64,000 nucleotides of DNA from Bacteroidaceae bacterium (GTDB lineage Bacteria; Bacteroidota; Bacteroidia; Bacteroidales; Bacteroidaceae), in NCBI GenBank assembly GCA_017542145.1, contig JAFXXQ010000040.1:35311-99310 (forward strand). Direction: 5' to 3'. The number at the start of each line of letters is the position of its first letter. Within the stretch, counting starts at the first letter, position 1. Below the pieces are notes generated by a model, which had not been told where the DNA came from, ran no database searches, and saw only the letters and a list, made by a program, of their open reading frames with translations. This document shows positions 53,333-64,000 of this stretch, in pieces. The translations under genes and the position numbers were made by a program.

Positions 53333-54631
53333 ATGAACGAGTATATATTCCATTTACAGAAATACAAGGCAGGAAGGAACACAAAACAAACGTGTCCCCA
53401 ATGCGGCAGAAGGAAATGCTTTGTCAGGTATGTTGACGAAGAAGGTAAGATTGAGTTCCCCGACTATGTGGGAAGATGCGACCATGAGGATTCGTGTGGT
53501 TACCATTATACGCCCAAAGACTTCTTCAGGGACAACCCAGACTTGAAACCTAACGACTTTGAGAATGATACATGGAAATATGATAAGACGAATAAGCCCG
53601 TCATGGTTAAGCCAGAACCAGAGGTCCCGTCTTTCATGTCAACTGACATAATGCGAAAGACTCTCTCGCATTATGACATCAATCCCTTATACCAGTTCCT
53701 ATGCAAGACTATCGGAAAGGATGCAGCCAACAGACAATTTGAACACTACAAGGTGGGAACTTCCAAGAAATGGGGAGGCGCTACCGTCTTTTGGCAGATT
53801 GACAAAGATAGCAACGTCCGCTCAGGAAAGCTGATGGGGTACAATCCCAAGGACGGACACCGTATCAAAGAGCCGATACCACAAGTCTGCTGGGTACACA
53901 CTGAACTGAAACTGCCAGACTTCCATCTGAAGCAATGCCTGTTTGGAGAACATCTGCTTGCCACATCTTCTGCCACTATCATGTTGGTGGAAAGTGAGAA
54001 GACCTGCCTGATAGCATCCCACTTCATGCCGGATTTCCTTTGGCTCGCTACAGGTGGTAAGGACGGGTGCTTCAATGAGGAGACCATGCAGGTGCTCCAT
54101 GGCAGGGATGTGATTCTGATGCCAGATCTGGGGGCGACAGAAAAGTGGGCCAAGAAGTCCGCTATCCTCACTCCCATCTGCAAGAGCGTGACCGTTTCAA
54201 CTGTTTTGGAACAGATGGCGACTGATGAACAGCGTGAAGCAGGACTTGACATTTCCGACTTCCTCCTGATGCAGGAAACTAAGCAGATGATTCTCCAGCG
54301 AATGATTGAACGCAATCCTGCGCTTCAAAAACTCATTGATGCGTTTGGCCTAGAAGTGATGGACTCATCACAATACGATGAAACTCCAACAAAAGTTGAT
54401 TCGGAACCACAATTCAACAGGCTGACAAAAAGCCAGCCAGAGGAAAGGAGTGCTGAGGACTTAAGCTCGACACAGGAGCAACGCTGGCACGGCAGGAACC
54501 CAGAATGCCACAAGTGTCACCTCTCGCATGATGGTATCAACGGCACCTATTGTGGCAAACTCCATCGATATGTAGAGTATGGAAAAGGTGACTGCGGCAT
54601 AGAAGCCGAGATACCTCCTGCTCCTGAGTAA
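53333..54631 (+). CDS. zinc-finger/toprim-like primase-related protein (DUF6371-like)
   Basis: A 432-residue protein. The N-terminus has a CHC2-like zinc finger: CPQCGRRKCF...CDHEDSCGYH (~20-56). The middle has toprim-like segments (SATIMLVESEKTCLIASH; DVILMPDLGATEKW with the acidic residues). The C-terminal ~45 residues carry a second cysteine/histidine cluster (CHKCHLSHDGINGTYCGKLH). It would supply primase or origin functions to the excised element together with the DUF3987 protein. It starts 100 nt after that gene. Confidence 0.72.
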   Translation: MNEYIFHLQKYKAGRNTKQTCPQCGRRKCFVRYVDEEGKIEFPDYVGRCDHEDSCGYHYTPKDFFRDNPDLKPNDFENDTWKYDKTNKPVMVKPEPEVPSFMSTDIMRKTLSHYDINPLYQFLCKTIGKDAANRQFEHYKVGTSKKWGGATVFWQIDKDSNVRSGKLMGYNPKDGHRIKEPIPQVCWVHTELKLPDFHLKQCLFGEHLLATSSATIMLVESEKTCLIASHFMPDFLWLATGGKDGCFNEETMQVLHGRDVILMPDLGATEKWAKKSAILTPICKSVTVSTVLEQMATDEQREAGLDISDFLLMQETKQMILQRMIERNPALQKLIDAFGLEVMDSSQYDETPTKVDSEPQFNRLTKSQPEERSAEDLSSTQEQRWHGRNPECHKCHLSHDGINGTYCGKLHRYVEYGKGDCGIEAEIPPAPE

Positions 54632-54884
54632 ATGCTACGAAGAGAGGGATTACACAATAATCCCATAACATAATATGGACTTTTAGAATCGCCTCGCTCC
54701 CTTAAAAAGTCCCATTATGCTCTCCGAGGGTTGGGCCGCTTCGACAAAGCGAGTCTTTTCTCATGGCAAAAGAACAGAAGCTAAAAGCATCTGTGAGGGA
54801 GTGACTCTCTCCCTCAACCCTCCACTCAGATTTCACCCGAGACTCGAATTACATTTATACATAAACATCAAAACAATAGAAAAA
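54632..54884. other. candidate transfer origin region upstream of the MobV gene
   Basis: Directly upstream of the relaxase lie GGGTTGGGCCGCTTCGACAAAG and a GAGGGAGTGACTCTCTCCCTC dyad (54795-54815). MobV relaxases usually nick in the region just before their own gene, but the nick site itself cannot be recognised here. Confidence 0.3.
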
Positions 54885-57002
54885 ATGAGTAAATCAAGAA
54901 ACAACATTCCTCGTGCCGCCATCCATGTTGGCGCACCTGCCAAGTCCTTTTCTGCTGCCGAAGGCTACGAGCCTGAGCGTCGCGGATGGAACGAAAAGAC
55001 CTATCAACTGAAAAACCAGGACACAAACAATCACTATGATTTCTCACGCAAGCATCTCAACTTTGAGATTAACAGCCGAGGCGAAATCGTTCCTCTTGGT
55101 TCCAATCCCGTGCCACTTCATGAGCGTTTGCAGAAACGCTTAGATGAACTTGAATTCAAACCATATATGGATAAGAACAACCCCTTGGGAATCTCTGACA
55201 ACAGCCCGAACTGCACAGTCGGCATCGTTGTCAGTGGTGACCATGATGTGCTGACCCGACTTGCCTTTGGTGATCAAGATGTGGACTTCACCCTTCAAAA
55301 GAGCAATGCCCATGTCGTGCTGAAACAAGGCATCAAAGACTGGGCAATGGACACCTACCATTGGGCATGTGACCGATGGGGAGCAGAGAACATCATCGGC
55401 TTCGACGTACATCTTGACGAGACCACACCTCACATCCAGATTCAGACCATTCCTGTTGCCAAGACAAAAAGCAGAGGCCGTGCATCTATCAAGTATGTGC
55501 ATAAGGATGACAAGTCGAAGGTACTCTCCCATAAGGAGTGGAAAAAGCTGCCTGAAGAAACCCGCTCGAACTTCGTAAGAACAGAAGTTGAACGGAGGGA
55601 AAAGGAATGTGTATCGTATGCCCGTGTTTGGGGCGAGGACAAATATGCCGTAGGCAAAACTTACTACCAGATGCACACCGACTACTACAACAAGGTGGGA
55701 CACAAATATGGTCTGGAGCGTGGTGACGATATCGCCATGCTGCCAGGTGAGGAACGGCGTGAGCGTTTCCACAAGAACAAAGCCGTGTTAGAGGCTGAGC
55801 GCCAGGCCAAGGATGCCATAGCCAGGAACCAGATGGAAAATGAACGTCTGGAAGGTCAGAAGGAGAAGATGGCAGGCGAGGTGCAGGACATGAAGAAGCA
55901 AAAGGAATGCCTGGAAAAACAGAATGACAAGTTAGAGGGTGAGATACATTATAAGGAGCAGCATAAGGAAAAACTGGAAGGCAATATATCCCAGTTGGAA
56001 GATTATGCTGCAGCATTGGACATCAAGGAAGAAGACTTGATAGTACCGACCTTGAAGACTAACCCACTTGTAAAGAATGCTTGGGATGCCATAAAAACCG
56101 AACTTGAAAAGCCAATCCCTGCCTTCGGCCAAAAAGAATGGAGAGAGGAACGGCGCAAAGCCATAAAGGGCATCCTTACGAACTTGCAGACTGCACTCAT
56201 GCAAGCCAAGGAAGTCCAGAAACAGGATATACTGAAACTGGGGAAGGCACTCTATAACAAAGCCATGCAGAATGTAAGAGCCATCATAGAGCAGAACAAG
56301 CAGCTGCAAAAGGAGAATGACCGATTGACAGAAGAAAACGATGTCCTCAAAAAGCGGATTGCTTCGATTGACGAGAATGCCATCATCCGACTTCGGGACA
56401 AGAAGGATGCAGAAATCAAGGAACTACAGGAACGACTTGGCAAAGCCGAGTCCGAGGCTGTCCATTCAGATAATGTAGTTTCAAGAGAACGGCAAAGGGC
56501 AGACAAGGCAGAAAGTCAAATCAAAGGAATGCTTGCTATCCCTGAAATCAAGGAAATCTGGGAGACCATTCAACAAAACAAGTGCAACTTCATCCGTCAA
56601 CTCAACCAGTGGATTGACAATGCGCTCAAAGCGATAGCTCATTTCGCCGCTTATGAGAAGAATGTCCATTTCTCAGAGCAGCAGAGCAGTGCCATTTCTA
56701 TGGGTATAATTGCCAAAGCTTTCAAGAGTGGTCTTGATGTCACTGATGATACAGCACGTCTACAGGCGACCCAAAATTTGTTGGACGAAGTGGATTGGTC
56801 GGAGACTTCCAGCTATAAGCAGGACCTCACTCGCCATTGGACAGAGATGTTCTGCCAAGACATGACCATCTCACAAACCATGATGGAAGCCCTAACCCTT
56901 GCCGCTGGCGGCAGAGGCGGTATCAGCACAGCTGGTGGCGGTTCCAGCAGTGAACTAACTAACTGGGACGGTACCAAGAAAAAAACCGGATGGGGTATGT
57001 AG
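54885..57002 (+). CDS. MobV-family relaxase
   Basis: A 705-residue Mob/Pre relaxase. The N-terminal domain carries the metal-binding HLDETTPHIQIQTIPV motif (HxDExxPH, ~residue 176-190) and VGIVVSGDHDVL. A long coiled coil, rich in Glu, Lys and Gln (~300-420 and ~480-600), follows, then a Gly/Ser-rich tail. It nicks the transfer origin and lets the element be moved by a helper conjugative system. The start at 54885 (MSKSRNNIPRAAIHVG) matches the family start; the open frame upstream is not coding. Confidence 0.9.
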   Translation: MSKSRNNIPRAAIHVGAPAKSFSAAEGYEPERRGWNEKTYQLKNQDTNNHYDFSRKHLNFEINSRGEIVPLGSNPVPLHERLQKRLDELEFKPYMDKNNPLGISDNSPNCTVGIVVSGDHDVLTRLAFGDQDVDFTLQKSNAHVVLKQGIKDWAMDTYHWACDRWGAENIIGFDVHLDETTPHIQIQTIPVAKTKSRGRASIKYVHKDDKSKVLSHKEWKKLPEETRSNFVRTEVERREKECVSYARVWGEDKYAVGKTYYQMHTDYYNKVGHKYGLERGDDIAMLPGEERRERFHKNKAVLEAERQAKDAIARNQMENERLEGQKEKMAGEVQDMKKQKECLEKQNDKLEGEIHYKEQHKEKLEGNISQLEDYAAALDIKEEDLIVPTLKTNPLVKNAWDAIKTELEKPIPAFGQKEWREERRKAIKGILTNLQTALMQAKEVQKQDILKLGKALYNKAMQNVRAIIEQNKQLQKENDRLTEENDVLKKRIASIDENAIIRLRDKKDAEIKELQERLGKAESEAVHSDNVVSRERQRADKAESQIKGMLAIPEIKEIWETIQQNKCNFIRQLNQWIDNALKAIAHFAAYEKNVHFSEQQSSAISMGIIAKAFKSGLDVTDDTARLQATQNLLDEVDWSETSSYKQDLTRHWTEMFCQDMTISQTMMEALTLAAGGRGGISTAGGGSSSELTNWDGTKKKTGWGM

Positions 57003-57060
57003 AATGATACCTTGTTTATATATAACATCAAGATGGGTGTGTCTGAAACAGAAAAAAAAC

Positions 57061-57152
57061 AAATATGTGAGACATGCCCCACATATTTACAAAACGTGCT
57101 TTTCGGTTGTCGCAAACCGTTGGAACCACTGTCGCAAATCGCGACGGTGGTT
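57061..57152. other. two hairpins in the gap after the relaxase gene
   Basis: AAATATGTG / CACATATTT (57061-57069 and 57080-57088) and AACCACTGTCGC / GCGACGGTGGTT (57124-57135 and 57141-57152; one G-T pair), the second followed by a short T-run. TGTCGCAAA occurs twice. The second hairpin is a plausible terminator for the mobilization genes. The rest of 57003-57320 holds no gene. Confidence 0.5.
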
Positions 57153-57320
57153 TTATCCTTTGCCAAGTACCTCCCAATGACCTCTTATCACTACCGACAT
57201 AACGAGCATGTGGCATTTTATGTTTTTTGAATTTCGATTACTCAATTCTGCCATATCTCCTGTTGATATTTGGGGATTGCTTAGGATTTGTTCATTTAAC
57301 AAATCATCAAGTTCCTTATC

Positions 57321-57476
57321 TTGAGGGACATCTTGAGGGACACCTTGAGTGCCATCTTGAGGGACACCTTGAGTAACATCTTAAGTAACACCTTAAGTAA
57401 CACCTTGAGTGCCATCTTGAGTGCCATCTTGAGTGCCATCTTGAGTGCCATCTTGAGTATCATCTTGAGTATCATG
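57321..57476 (+). repeat. tandem array, 13 x 12 bp (TTGAGTGCCATC-type)
   Basis: Thirteen 12-bp units start with TTGAG or TTAAG every 12 nt from 57321 to 57476; five central units are identical (TTGAGTGCCATC). The array is in frame with the silent hsdS and would encode a four-residue repeat of the form SxIL. The next base pairs hold the ATG of the silent gene (57474) and the 25-bp inverted repeat. Confidence 0.95.
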
Positions 57477-58715
57477 GTTTCCGATACGCCCCATTATGAG
57501 AATATTGATTTTGACGTTCCATCATCATGGGAAATCATTACGTTATCTGAAGTGTTCTTCATGCATGCTGGAAAATCAATAAGCGCGGCAGATATTTCTC
57601 CTGAACCTAATGAAGAATACCGCTATTTATGTGTCGGCGGTAATGGGAAACGAGGATATGTCAGCTCTTATAATACAGTTGGAGCACATCCAATTATAGG
57701 AAGGCAAGGTGCACTGTGCGGCAATGTCAATTATACCGATGGTCAAGTTTATGCTACAGAACATGCCGTAGTTGTAGATACCTTCTGTGAGACCGAAGCT
57801 TGGTGGGCTTATTATTTCCTTAAACAATTAAATCTTAACCAATACGCTACTGCCACAGCTCAGCCTGGTTTATCGGTGAACACTATTGGTGATGTTCAGA
57901 TTCCACTGCCGCCGTATGAAGAACAGGTACGCATTGTTGCTGCAATTGAGCAATGGTATAGTTTGATTGACGCATTGGAAACAGCAAAGGAAGATTTGCA
58001 AACTTCCATTGAATATACCAAGTCCAAGATTCTCGACTTAGCCATTCATGGTAAACTCGTTCCACAAGACCCGAATGACGAGCCTGCCATAGAACTTCTG
58101 AAGCGCATAAATCCATCATTCGTTCCTTGTGATAACGCGCATTGTCCCTACGACATACCAGAAAACTGGTATTGGTGTAAATTGATAGACTTATGTTCTT
58201 TCCTCTCACGAGGTAAATCACCAACATACTCTGAAGAGAGGAAATATCCTGTTTTTGCCCAGAAATGTAACTTGTATGGAGGGGGTATTTCGCTCGACCA
58301 AGCACGTTTCCTAGATTCAAAAACTCTTTCGAAATGGCCAGAAGAATATAAACTAAGAGATGGGGATGTTCTTGTCAATTCTACGGGAACAGGGACAGTG
58401 GGTAGAACAAGACTCTTTCATAGTGATTGCCTTGGTAATTATCCATTTGTCGTTCCAGATTCACATGTTTCAGTAGTTCGTACCGTTGATAATATAGATT
58501 CGGATTATCTTTATTCAATTATATCTTCAAGATATGGCCAGGAGTATTTAGAAGATAATCTGGCAGGGTCAACTAATCAAAAAGAATTGTATATTGGCGT
58601 TCTCGAAAATATGCTAATCCCGCTACCGCCTTATGATGAACAAAGACGTATTGCAATCAAAATAGAAGAACTCTTTGCCGTTCTTGATGAAATACAGAAA
58701 TCCATAGAGGCTTAA
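57474..58715 (+). CDS. silent second copy of type I specificity subunit (hsdS cassette)
   Basis: A 413-residue HsdS-like protein with two target-recognition domains: TRD1 ~10-175 and TRD2 ~225-380, separated by the conserved helix DLQTSIEYTKSKILDLAIHG and LVPQDPNDEPAIELLKRINP. It lacks the ~70-residue N-terminal region that the expressed HsdS has (MDTKKLRQKILDLAIHGKLV...), and in its place has the ATG at 57474 or in-frame tandem repeats. Its TRDs differ from those of the expressed copy. A 25-bp inverted repeat at its 5' end matches the active gene, so it is best explained as a reservoir that becomes active after inversion. A terminator follows. Confidence 0.8.
   Translation: MVSDTPHYENIDFDVPSSWEIITLSEVFFMHAGKSISAADISPEPNEEYRYLCVGGNGKRGYVSSYNTVGAHPIIGRQGALCGNVNYTDGQVYATEHAVVVDTFCETEAWWAYYFLKQLNLNQYATATAQPGLSVNTIGDVQIPLPPYEEQVRIVAAIEQWYSLIDALETAKEDLQTSIEYTKSKILDLAIHGKLVPQDPNDEPAIELLKRINPSFVPCDNAHCPYDIPENWYWCKLIDLCSFLSRGKSPTYSEERKYPVFAQKCNLYGGGISLDQARFLDSKTLSKWPEEYKLRDGDVLVNSTGTGTVGRTRLFHSDCLGNYPFVVPDSHVSVVRTVDNIDSDYLYSIISSRYGQEYLEDNLAGSTNQKELYIGVLENMLIPLPPYDEQRRIAIKIEELFAVLDEIQKSIEA
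57479..57503. repeat. 25-bp inverted repeat, left copy (hsdS shufflon site 1)
   Basis: TTCCGATACGCCCC plus the next 11 bp are identical in inverted orientation to 61386-61410. Both sit at the same codons, SDTPHYEN, at the edge of TRD1, and the frame is kept after exchange. Confidence 0.9.
57990..58143. repeat. central inverted repeats, left copies (between TRD1 and TRD2)
   Basis: Three perfect blocks of 22, 22 and 20 bp (57990-58011, 58063-58084, 58124-58143) match, inverted, 60824-60845, 60751-60772 and 60692-60711 in the active hsdS. They code for the conserved helix between the TRDs, so recombination here would exchange only TRD2. Confidence 0.8.
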
Positions 58716-58728
58716 CCCCTATGGATTT
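58698..58728. terminator. bidirectional hairpin between silent hsdS and the recombinase
   Basis: AAATCCATAG (58698-58707) pairs perfectly with CTATGGATTT (58719-58728), with further pairs in the loop. It separates two convergent genes. Confidence 0.75.
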
Positions 58729-58734
58729 CAATTT

Positions 58735-59538
58735 TTACCATGTTACTACTTTATCCACTATCTGACGTTGCTCGGTAGCAGTGCGACGCAGATAGATGCG
58801 TGTTGTCTCAATGCTTTCATGCCCCATCAAGTCGGCAAGTAGAGCTATGTCATTGAACTTGTCGAGGAAGTTTTTGGCAAATCGATGGCGAAAAGAATGG
58901 GGATAAACCACTTCACGATTCAGCCCGTACTTGTCTGCAAAATGTTTCAGTTGTATGGCAATGCCTCGTGTGGTGATGCGTTCCCCATAGCGATTGAGAA
59001 AGATGTAGCCACTCGAAACGCCTTTGTCCGTCAGCCATTGTTTAGCTTCTCTTTGTAGGTTCTTTGGAATATAGAGACGACGAAGTTTGCCTCCTTTGCT
59101 ATAGATATCAAGATGTCCTACGGCCACATGTTCGGCCTTGATCTGTAACAACTCGCTCACACGGGCACCCGTTGCCGCCATGAACCATACGACGAAATAC
59201 CATTCATCGTAGCCGTCGGCTTTTAAGCGTGTCTTTAGGAACTTGTAATCCTCGTTACTGATGACATTCTCCAGAAAGTTCTTCTGTTGTACCTTCACGA
59301 ACTTCATCTTCAGCTTATCCTTCTTGATAAACTCCAGATACTTGTTGATGCCCTGCAAACGAAGGTTGACAGTTTGCGGTTTGAAGTTCTCCATCAGATA
59401 CCCTTTGTAAGCCAAAAGGTTCTTCCTGTTAATCTCTTTGTACTTCGCATAGAAGTACTTCACCGTCCAAACATACGATGTGACGGTGTTCTTAGCCAAG
59501 TCTGACTTGCTAAGATGTTTCTCAAATTTTGTTACCAT
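58735..59538 (-). CDS. tyrosine recombinase of the hsdS shufflon
   Basis: A 267-residue tyrosine recombinase with the active-site Arg in ATGARVSELLQIK, HxxR in PHSFRHRFAKNF, His in LMGHESIETTR and Tyr in IYLRR. It is shorter than the island integrase at 49900 and has a plain XerC/D-like layout. It lies inside the inverted-repeat locus, between silent cassettes and active hsdS, which is the arrangement of invertases that shuffle hsdS genes in Bacteroidetes and other phyla. The start at 59538 (MVTKFEKHLSKS) is chosen by homology start; a candidate recombination site lies 47 nt upstream. Confidence 0.88.
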   Translation of the reverse strand: MVTKFEKHLSKSDLAKNTVTSYVWTVKYFYAKYKEINRKNLLAYKGYLMENFKPQTVNLRLQGINKYLEFIKKDKLKMKFVKVQQKNFLENVISNEDYKFLKTRLKADGYDEWYFVVWFMAATGARVSELLQIKAEHVAVGHLDIYSKGGKLRRLYIPKNLQREAKQWLTDKGVSSGYIFLNRYGERITTRGIAIQLKHFADKYGLNREVVYPHSFRHRFAKNFLDKFNDIALLADLMGHESIETTRIYLRRTATEQRQIVDKVVTW

Positions 59539-59584
59539 ATTATTTCTGTTTAAGAAATGAAACAGTAACAATATAAGAGCAACC

Positions 59585-59598
59585 TAACGCGCATTATG
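59585..59598. repeat. 14-bp inverted repeat, left copy (TRD2 exchange site)
   Basis: TAACGCGCATTATG is identical, inverted, to 60689-60702 in the active hsdS and lies at the border of TRD2 (codons for NAHY). Confidence 0.75.
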
Positions 59599-60155
59599 CG
59601 AATGTCCCTTCAAATTGGACAACTATTCTCCTCGGTGACTTATGCTTTACAATAAATGGATTATGGAAAGGGAAAAAACCTCCATTTGTTAATGTGGGAG
59701 TTATTCGTAATGCGAATTTTACGAAAGATTGTAAACTGGACTATACGAACATTGCGTATCTTGATGTAGAAGTAAAACAATACGAGAAACGCAAACTTCA
59801 ATGCGGTGATATAATTGTGGAAAAATCTGGTGGTAGTGATAATCAGCCAGTAGGAAGAACTATCTTATTTGAAAGAAAGGATGGCGATTATTCGTTTAGC
59901 AACTTTACTTCGGTTTTACGAATCTATGATGGTTATCCAGCAATCCCAGAGTTCCTTAACATGTTCCTTCAATCTATTTACCAAACGGGTGTTACAAAGA
60001 GGATGCAGACACAAACCACAGGCATTCACAATCTTATATTTGATCAGTTCTTAGCTATTCCTGTTTTGCTACCACCTATAGCAGAACAATCTCGAATTAT
60101 AAACAAAGTAAACGAATTATTCCAATTACTTGATAACATGAGTGCCGACTTATAA
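59586..60155 (+). pseudogene. silent half hsdS cassette (TRD2 and C-terminus only)
   Basis: An open frame from 59586 reads NAHYANVPSNWTTILLGDLC on to LLDNMSADL and TAA at 60153. It is the C-terminal half of a type I specificity subunit: one TRD and the distal conserved helix, with no start codon or promoter. It begins exactly at the 14-bp inverted repeat shared with the active gene and ends in the 42-bp palindrome in which its stop codon overlaps that of the active hsdS. Inversion between the 14-bp repeats would fuse this TRD2 to the active N-terminal half in frame. Confidence 0.82.
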
Positions 60156-60173
60156 GTTGGCACTCATGTTATC
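60132..60173. repeat. 42-bp palindrome joining active and silent hsdS ends
   Basis: GATAACATGAGTGCC at 60132-60146 is mirrored by GGCACTCATGTTATC at 60159-60173, with ACTTATAAGT in the middle; one mismatched pair in total. It arises because two hsdS C-termini (DNMSAxL) meet tail to tail, with overlapping stop codons. It may also end transcription on both strands. Confidence 0.9.
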
Positions 60174-61576
60174 TAAAATTTCGTAGTATTCTTGAATAGC
60201 TGCAACAATCCTGCACTGTTCATTTATTGGAGGCAAAGGAAATAGGTATTTATTCACAATCGCTGGTTGCGCACGCATCAAAGAGCCACCTACGCCACTT
60301 ACATTACTGAGCATTAATTCTTTGAAGTATTTCGATGTAAAACAGAATGATAAGTATTGTGGAATAATTGAACTATTCCTAAAGATTATCCATTCTGAAG
60401 ATGCCAAACATGGCATATTCTCTTTGTAATGAGAGACAATCCATGCCCTATTTAGGTGGGGATTTATCTTACATAAAAGCACGTCATTTTTTGAAACCGA
60501 CTTTTTAGATGAGGATATATCTTTTCCTTTTACAAATTCAGGCATGCCTGTCTCATACGCAGGCACGCTGTATAATTCAAAATCATTATTAGGAGACTTT
60601 GAAGGATCTACAGATGCAGAATTATATTCATTAACTTCAGCCATACATGTCCACCTCCAACTTTTGGGTATCTCAAATGGCACGTTCTCATAATGCGCGT
60701 TATCACAAGGAGTAAACTTGGGATTGATGCGCTTCAAAAGCTCAATAGCTGGCTCGTCATTCGGGTCTTGTGAAACGAGTTTGCCATGAATAGCCAGGTC
60801 GAGGATCTTGGACTTAGCCTGTGCAATGGAAGTTTGCAAATCTTCTATTTCAACATCAAGCCCATCAATAACCATTAACCACTTTTTTGCTTCCTCCACT
60901 ATACGTAATTGCTCACGATATGTCGGAATAGGAATGGTCAATGCGGCTAATGTGGTTCCATTTACATTCGGTTGGCCTATACCTACAGAATTGAGAGAAA
61001 TCTGCTCCCAATAGAAGCCTGACTCAAAGAAGAATTTAATGTATGCTGGAAGAATTACACTTGAAGTTTGAACCCTAATAAGGTAAGAAGCATAAATAGC
61101 TGGATCCTTCAATCCCTCAACCAAGTACGACTTTCCCACTGTTGCACCAGTCCTGGCAAACAAAATATCGCCATCAGTCAACAAATAAGCCGGTGCCTTA
61201 TTTTTATCGTAATCGGTAAATGGCACAGTTTCCCAGTTGACCTTATTATTCTGAATGTCTGTTATGCGTAACAACTTGTATTGTCCAATTTCTTTTGCAG
61301 ATTCACTAACTCCGTACAATATAGATGAAGCTATTTCTCCTATCGTTGTCCACTCCCAACTTTTAGGCACCTCAAAAGGCGCCTCATTCTCATAATGGGG
61401 CGTATCGGAAGCAGACTTCTTGCCTCGCTTAATCTTTCCTTCTTTGATTAAGCGTTCTTTCTCGGCACGGATGCGCTCCAGCAATACGGATGCTGGCTCA
61501 TCGTTCGGATCTTGCGGAACGAGCTTACCATGGATGGCAAGGTCGAGTATCTTTTGACGTAATTTCTTTGTGTCCA

Positions 61577-61577
<1 letters not shown>
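60150..61577 (-). CDS. hsdS: type I restriction-modification specificity subunit (expressed copy)
   Basis: A 475-residue HsdS. The N-terminal region MDTKKLRQKILDLAIHGKLV (a partial conserved repeat) leads to TRD1 (~55-235), the central conserved helix DLQTSIAQAKSKILDLAIHG, TRD2 (~300-440) and a distal conserved segment. HsdS recognises the bipartite target and positions HsdM and HsdR. Its ATG overlaps the hsdM stop (TAATG), so translation is coupled. All the inverted repeats of the locus lie within it at TRD borders. It is the expressed copy because it alone is linked to hsdM. Confidence 0.93.
60689..60845. repeat. central inverted repeats, right copies
   Basis: 60689-60702 matches 59585-59598; 60692-60711, 60751-60772 and 60824-60845 match blocks in the full silent hsdS (58124-58143, 58063-58084, 57990-58011), all inverted. 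Confidence 0.8.
61386..61410. repeat. 25-bp inverted repeat, right copy
   Basis: Inverted identity to 57479-57503. Exchange would invert about 3.9 kb, including the recombinase gene, and replace both TRDs of hsdS. Confidence 0.9.

Positions 61578-64000
<2,423 letters not shown>

Larger units (their letters stand above)
49187..57002 (+). mobile_element. backbone of a mobilizable genomic island (left part of a larger acquired block)
   Basis: The order excisionase-like HTH, tyrosine integrase, HTH_17 protein, DUF3987 protein, zinc-finger/toprim-like protein and MobV relaxase, all on the plus strand, matches mobilizable elements of Bacteroidetes (NBU/Tn4555-like). It starts right after the dnaK terminator. 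No element end or attachment site could be identified by eye; the type I restriction locus to the right may be its cargo, and the right end lies outside the window. Confidence 0.7.

Noticed and set aside
57321..57476. Reading the 12-bp array as a CRISPR array
   Set aside because: The units are contiguous with no spacers, are only 12 bp long and no cas genes are present.
59586..60155. Independent functional hsdS
   Set aside because: It has no start codon, promoter or TRD1; it is a cassette that needs recombination to be expressed.

Overview
The window comes from a member of the Bacteroidales, most probably Prevotella or a close relative. The evidence is recurrent TAnnTTTG (-7) boxes with TTTG/CTTG about 20 nt upstream (the Bacteroidetes sigma-ABfr promoter type), a BamD / Rpb6-like omega / DUF4293 operon, BspA-like leucine-rich and T9SS-tailed secreted proteins, an HU-like protein with a winged-helix tail, and TPR-TM-HTH and DUF5112/5113-type regulators. 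No database search was run; all names rest on motif and family recognition.

Layout. 0-5.4 kb: end of a flavoprotein gene, a sodium/solute symporter, an HU-like gene flanked by two copies of a covarying hairpin, then a repeat-rich patch with decayed genes and an AT-rich GIY-YIG-like gene. 5.4-26.4 kb: mostly core genome (uvrB, a 2-hydroxyacid dehydrogenase, bamD-rpoZ-DUF4293, glgB, YhcH-like, MORN protein, PBP1A and an inactive-looking M16 protein, porin, CcsA/ResB fusion, UDG-family and HD proteins, a GH2 enzyme, an rRNA methyltransferase). 26.5-33.6 kb: one operon with a 1005-residue double sensor kinase, a response regulator, a small membrane protein and a GH2 beta-galactosidase lipoprotein; the kinase pair probably controls the sugar enzyme. 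33.6-42.8 kb: a repeat-rich accessory region with an IS4-type insertion sequence inside a MITE-like repeat, two further MITE copies, secreted T9SS-type proteins and a TPR-HTH regulator whose C-terminus is duplicated as a separate lipoprotein-like gene. 42.9-49.1 kb: xylB-xylA, recA, dnaK.

49.2-64 kb: an AT-richer acquired block. It starts with the machinery of a mobilizable island (excisionase-like HTH, tyrosine integrase, second HTH, DUF3987 helicase/primase-like protein, zinc-finger/toprim-like protein, MobV relaxase) and continues with a type I restriction-modification locus, hsdR-hsdM-hsdS on the minus strand. Next to the active hsdS lie a complete inverted silent hsdS, a second silent half-hsdS and a dedicated tyrosine recombinase. 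Short perfect inverted repeats sit exactly at the borders of the two target-recognition domains and keep reading frame, so the locus is very probably a shufflon that changes methylation specificity by inversion. The silent full gene is preceded by thirteen in-frame 12-bp tandem repeats.

Small DNA motifs recur across otherwise ordinary genes: a GTCAACAAG-type repeat has been absorbed in frame into at least three proteins, a 10-mer GGTAAGTGTT occurs at least seven times in 330 bp, and TGGTGG/CCACCAT motifs cluster behind the integrase.
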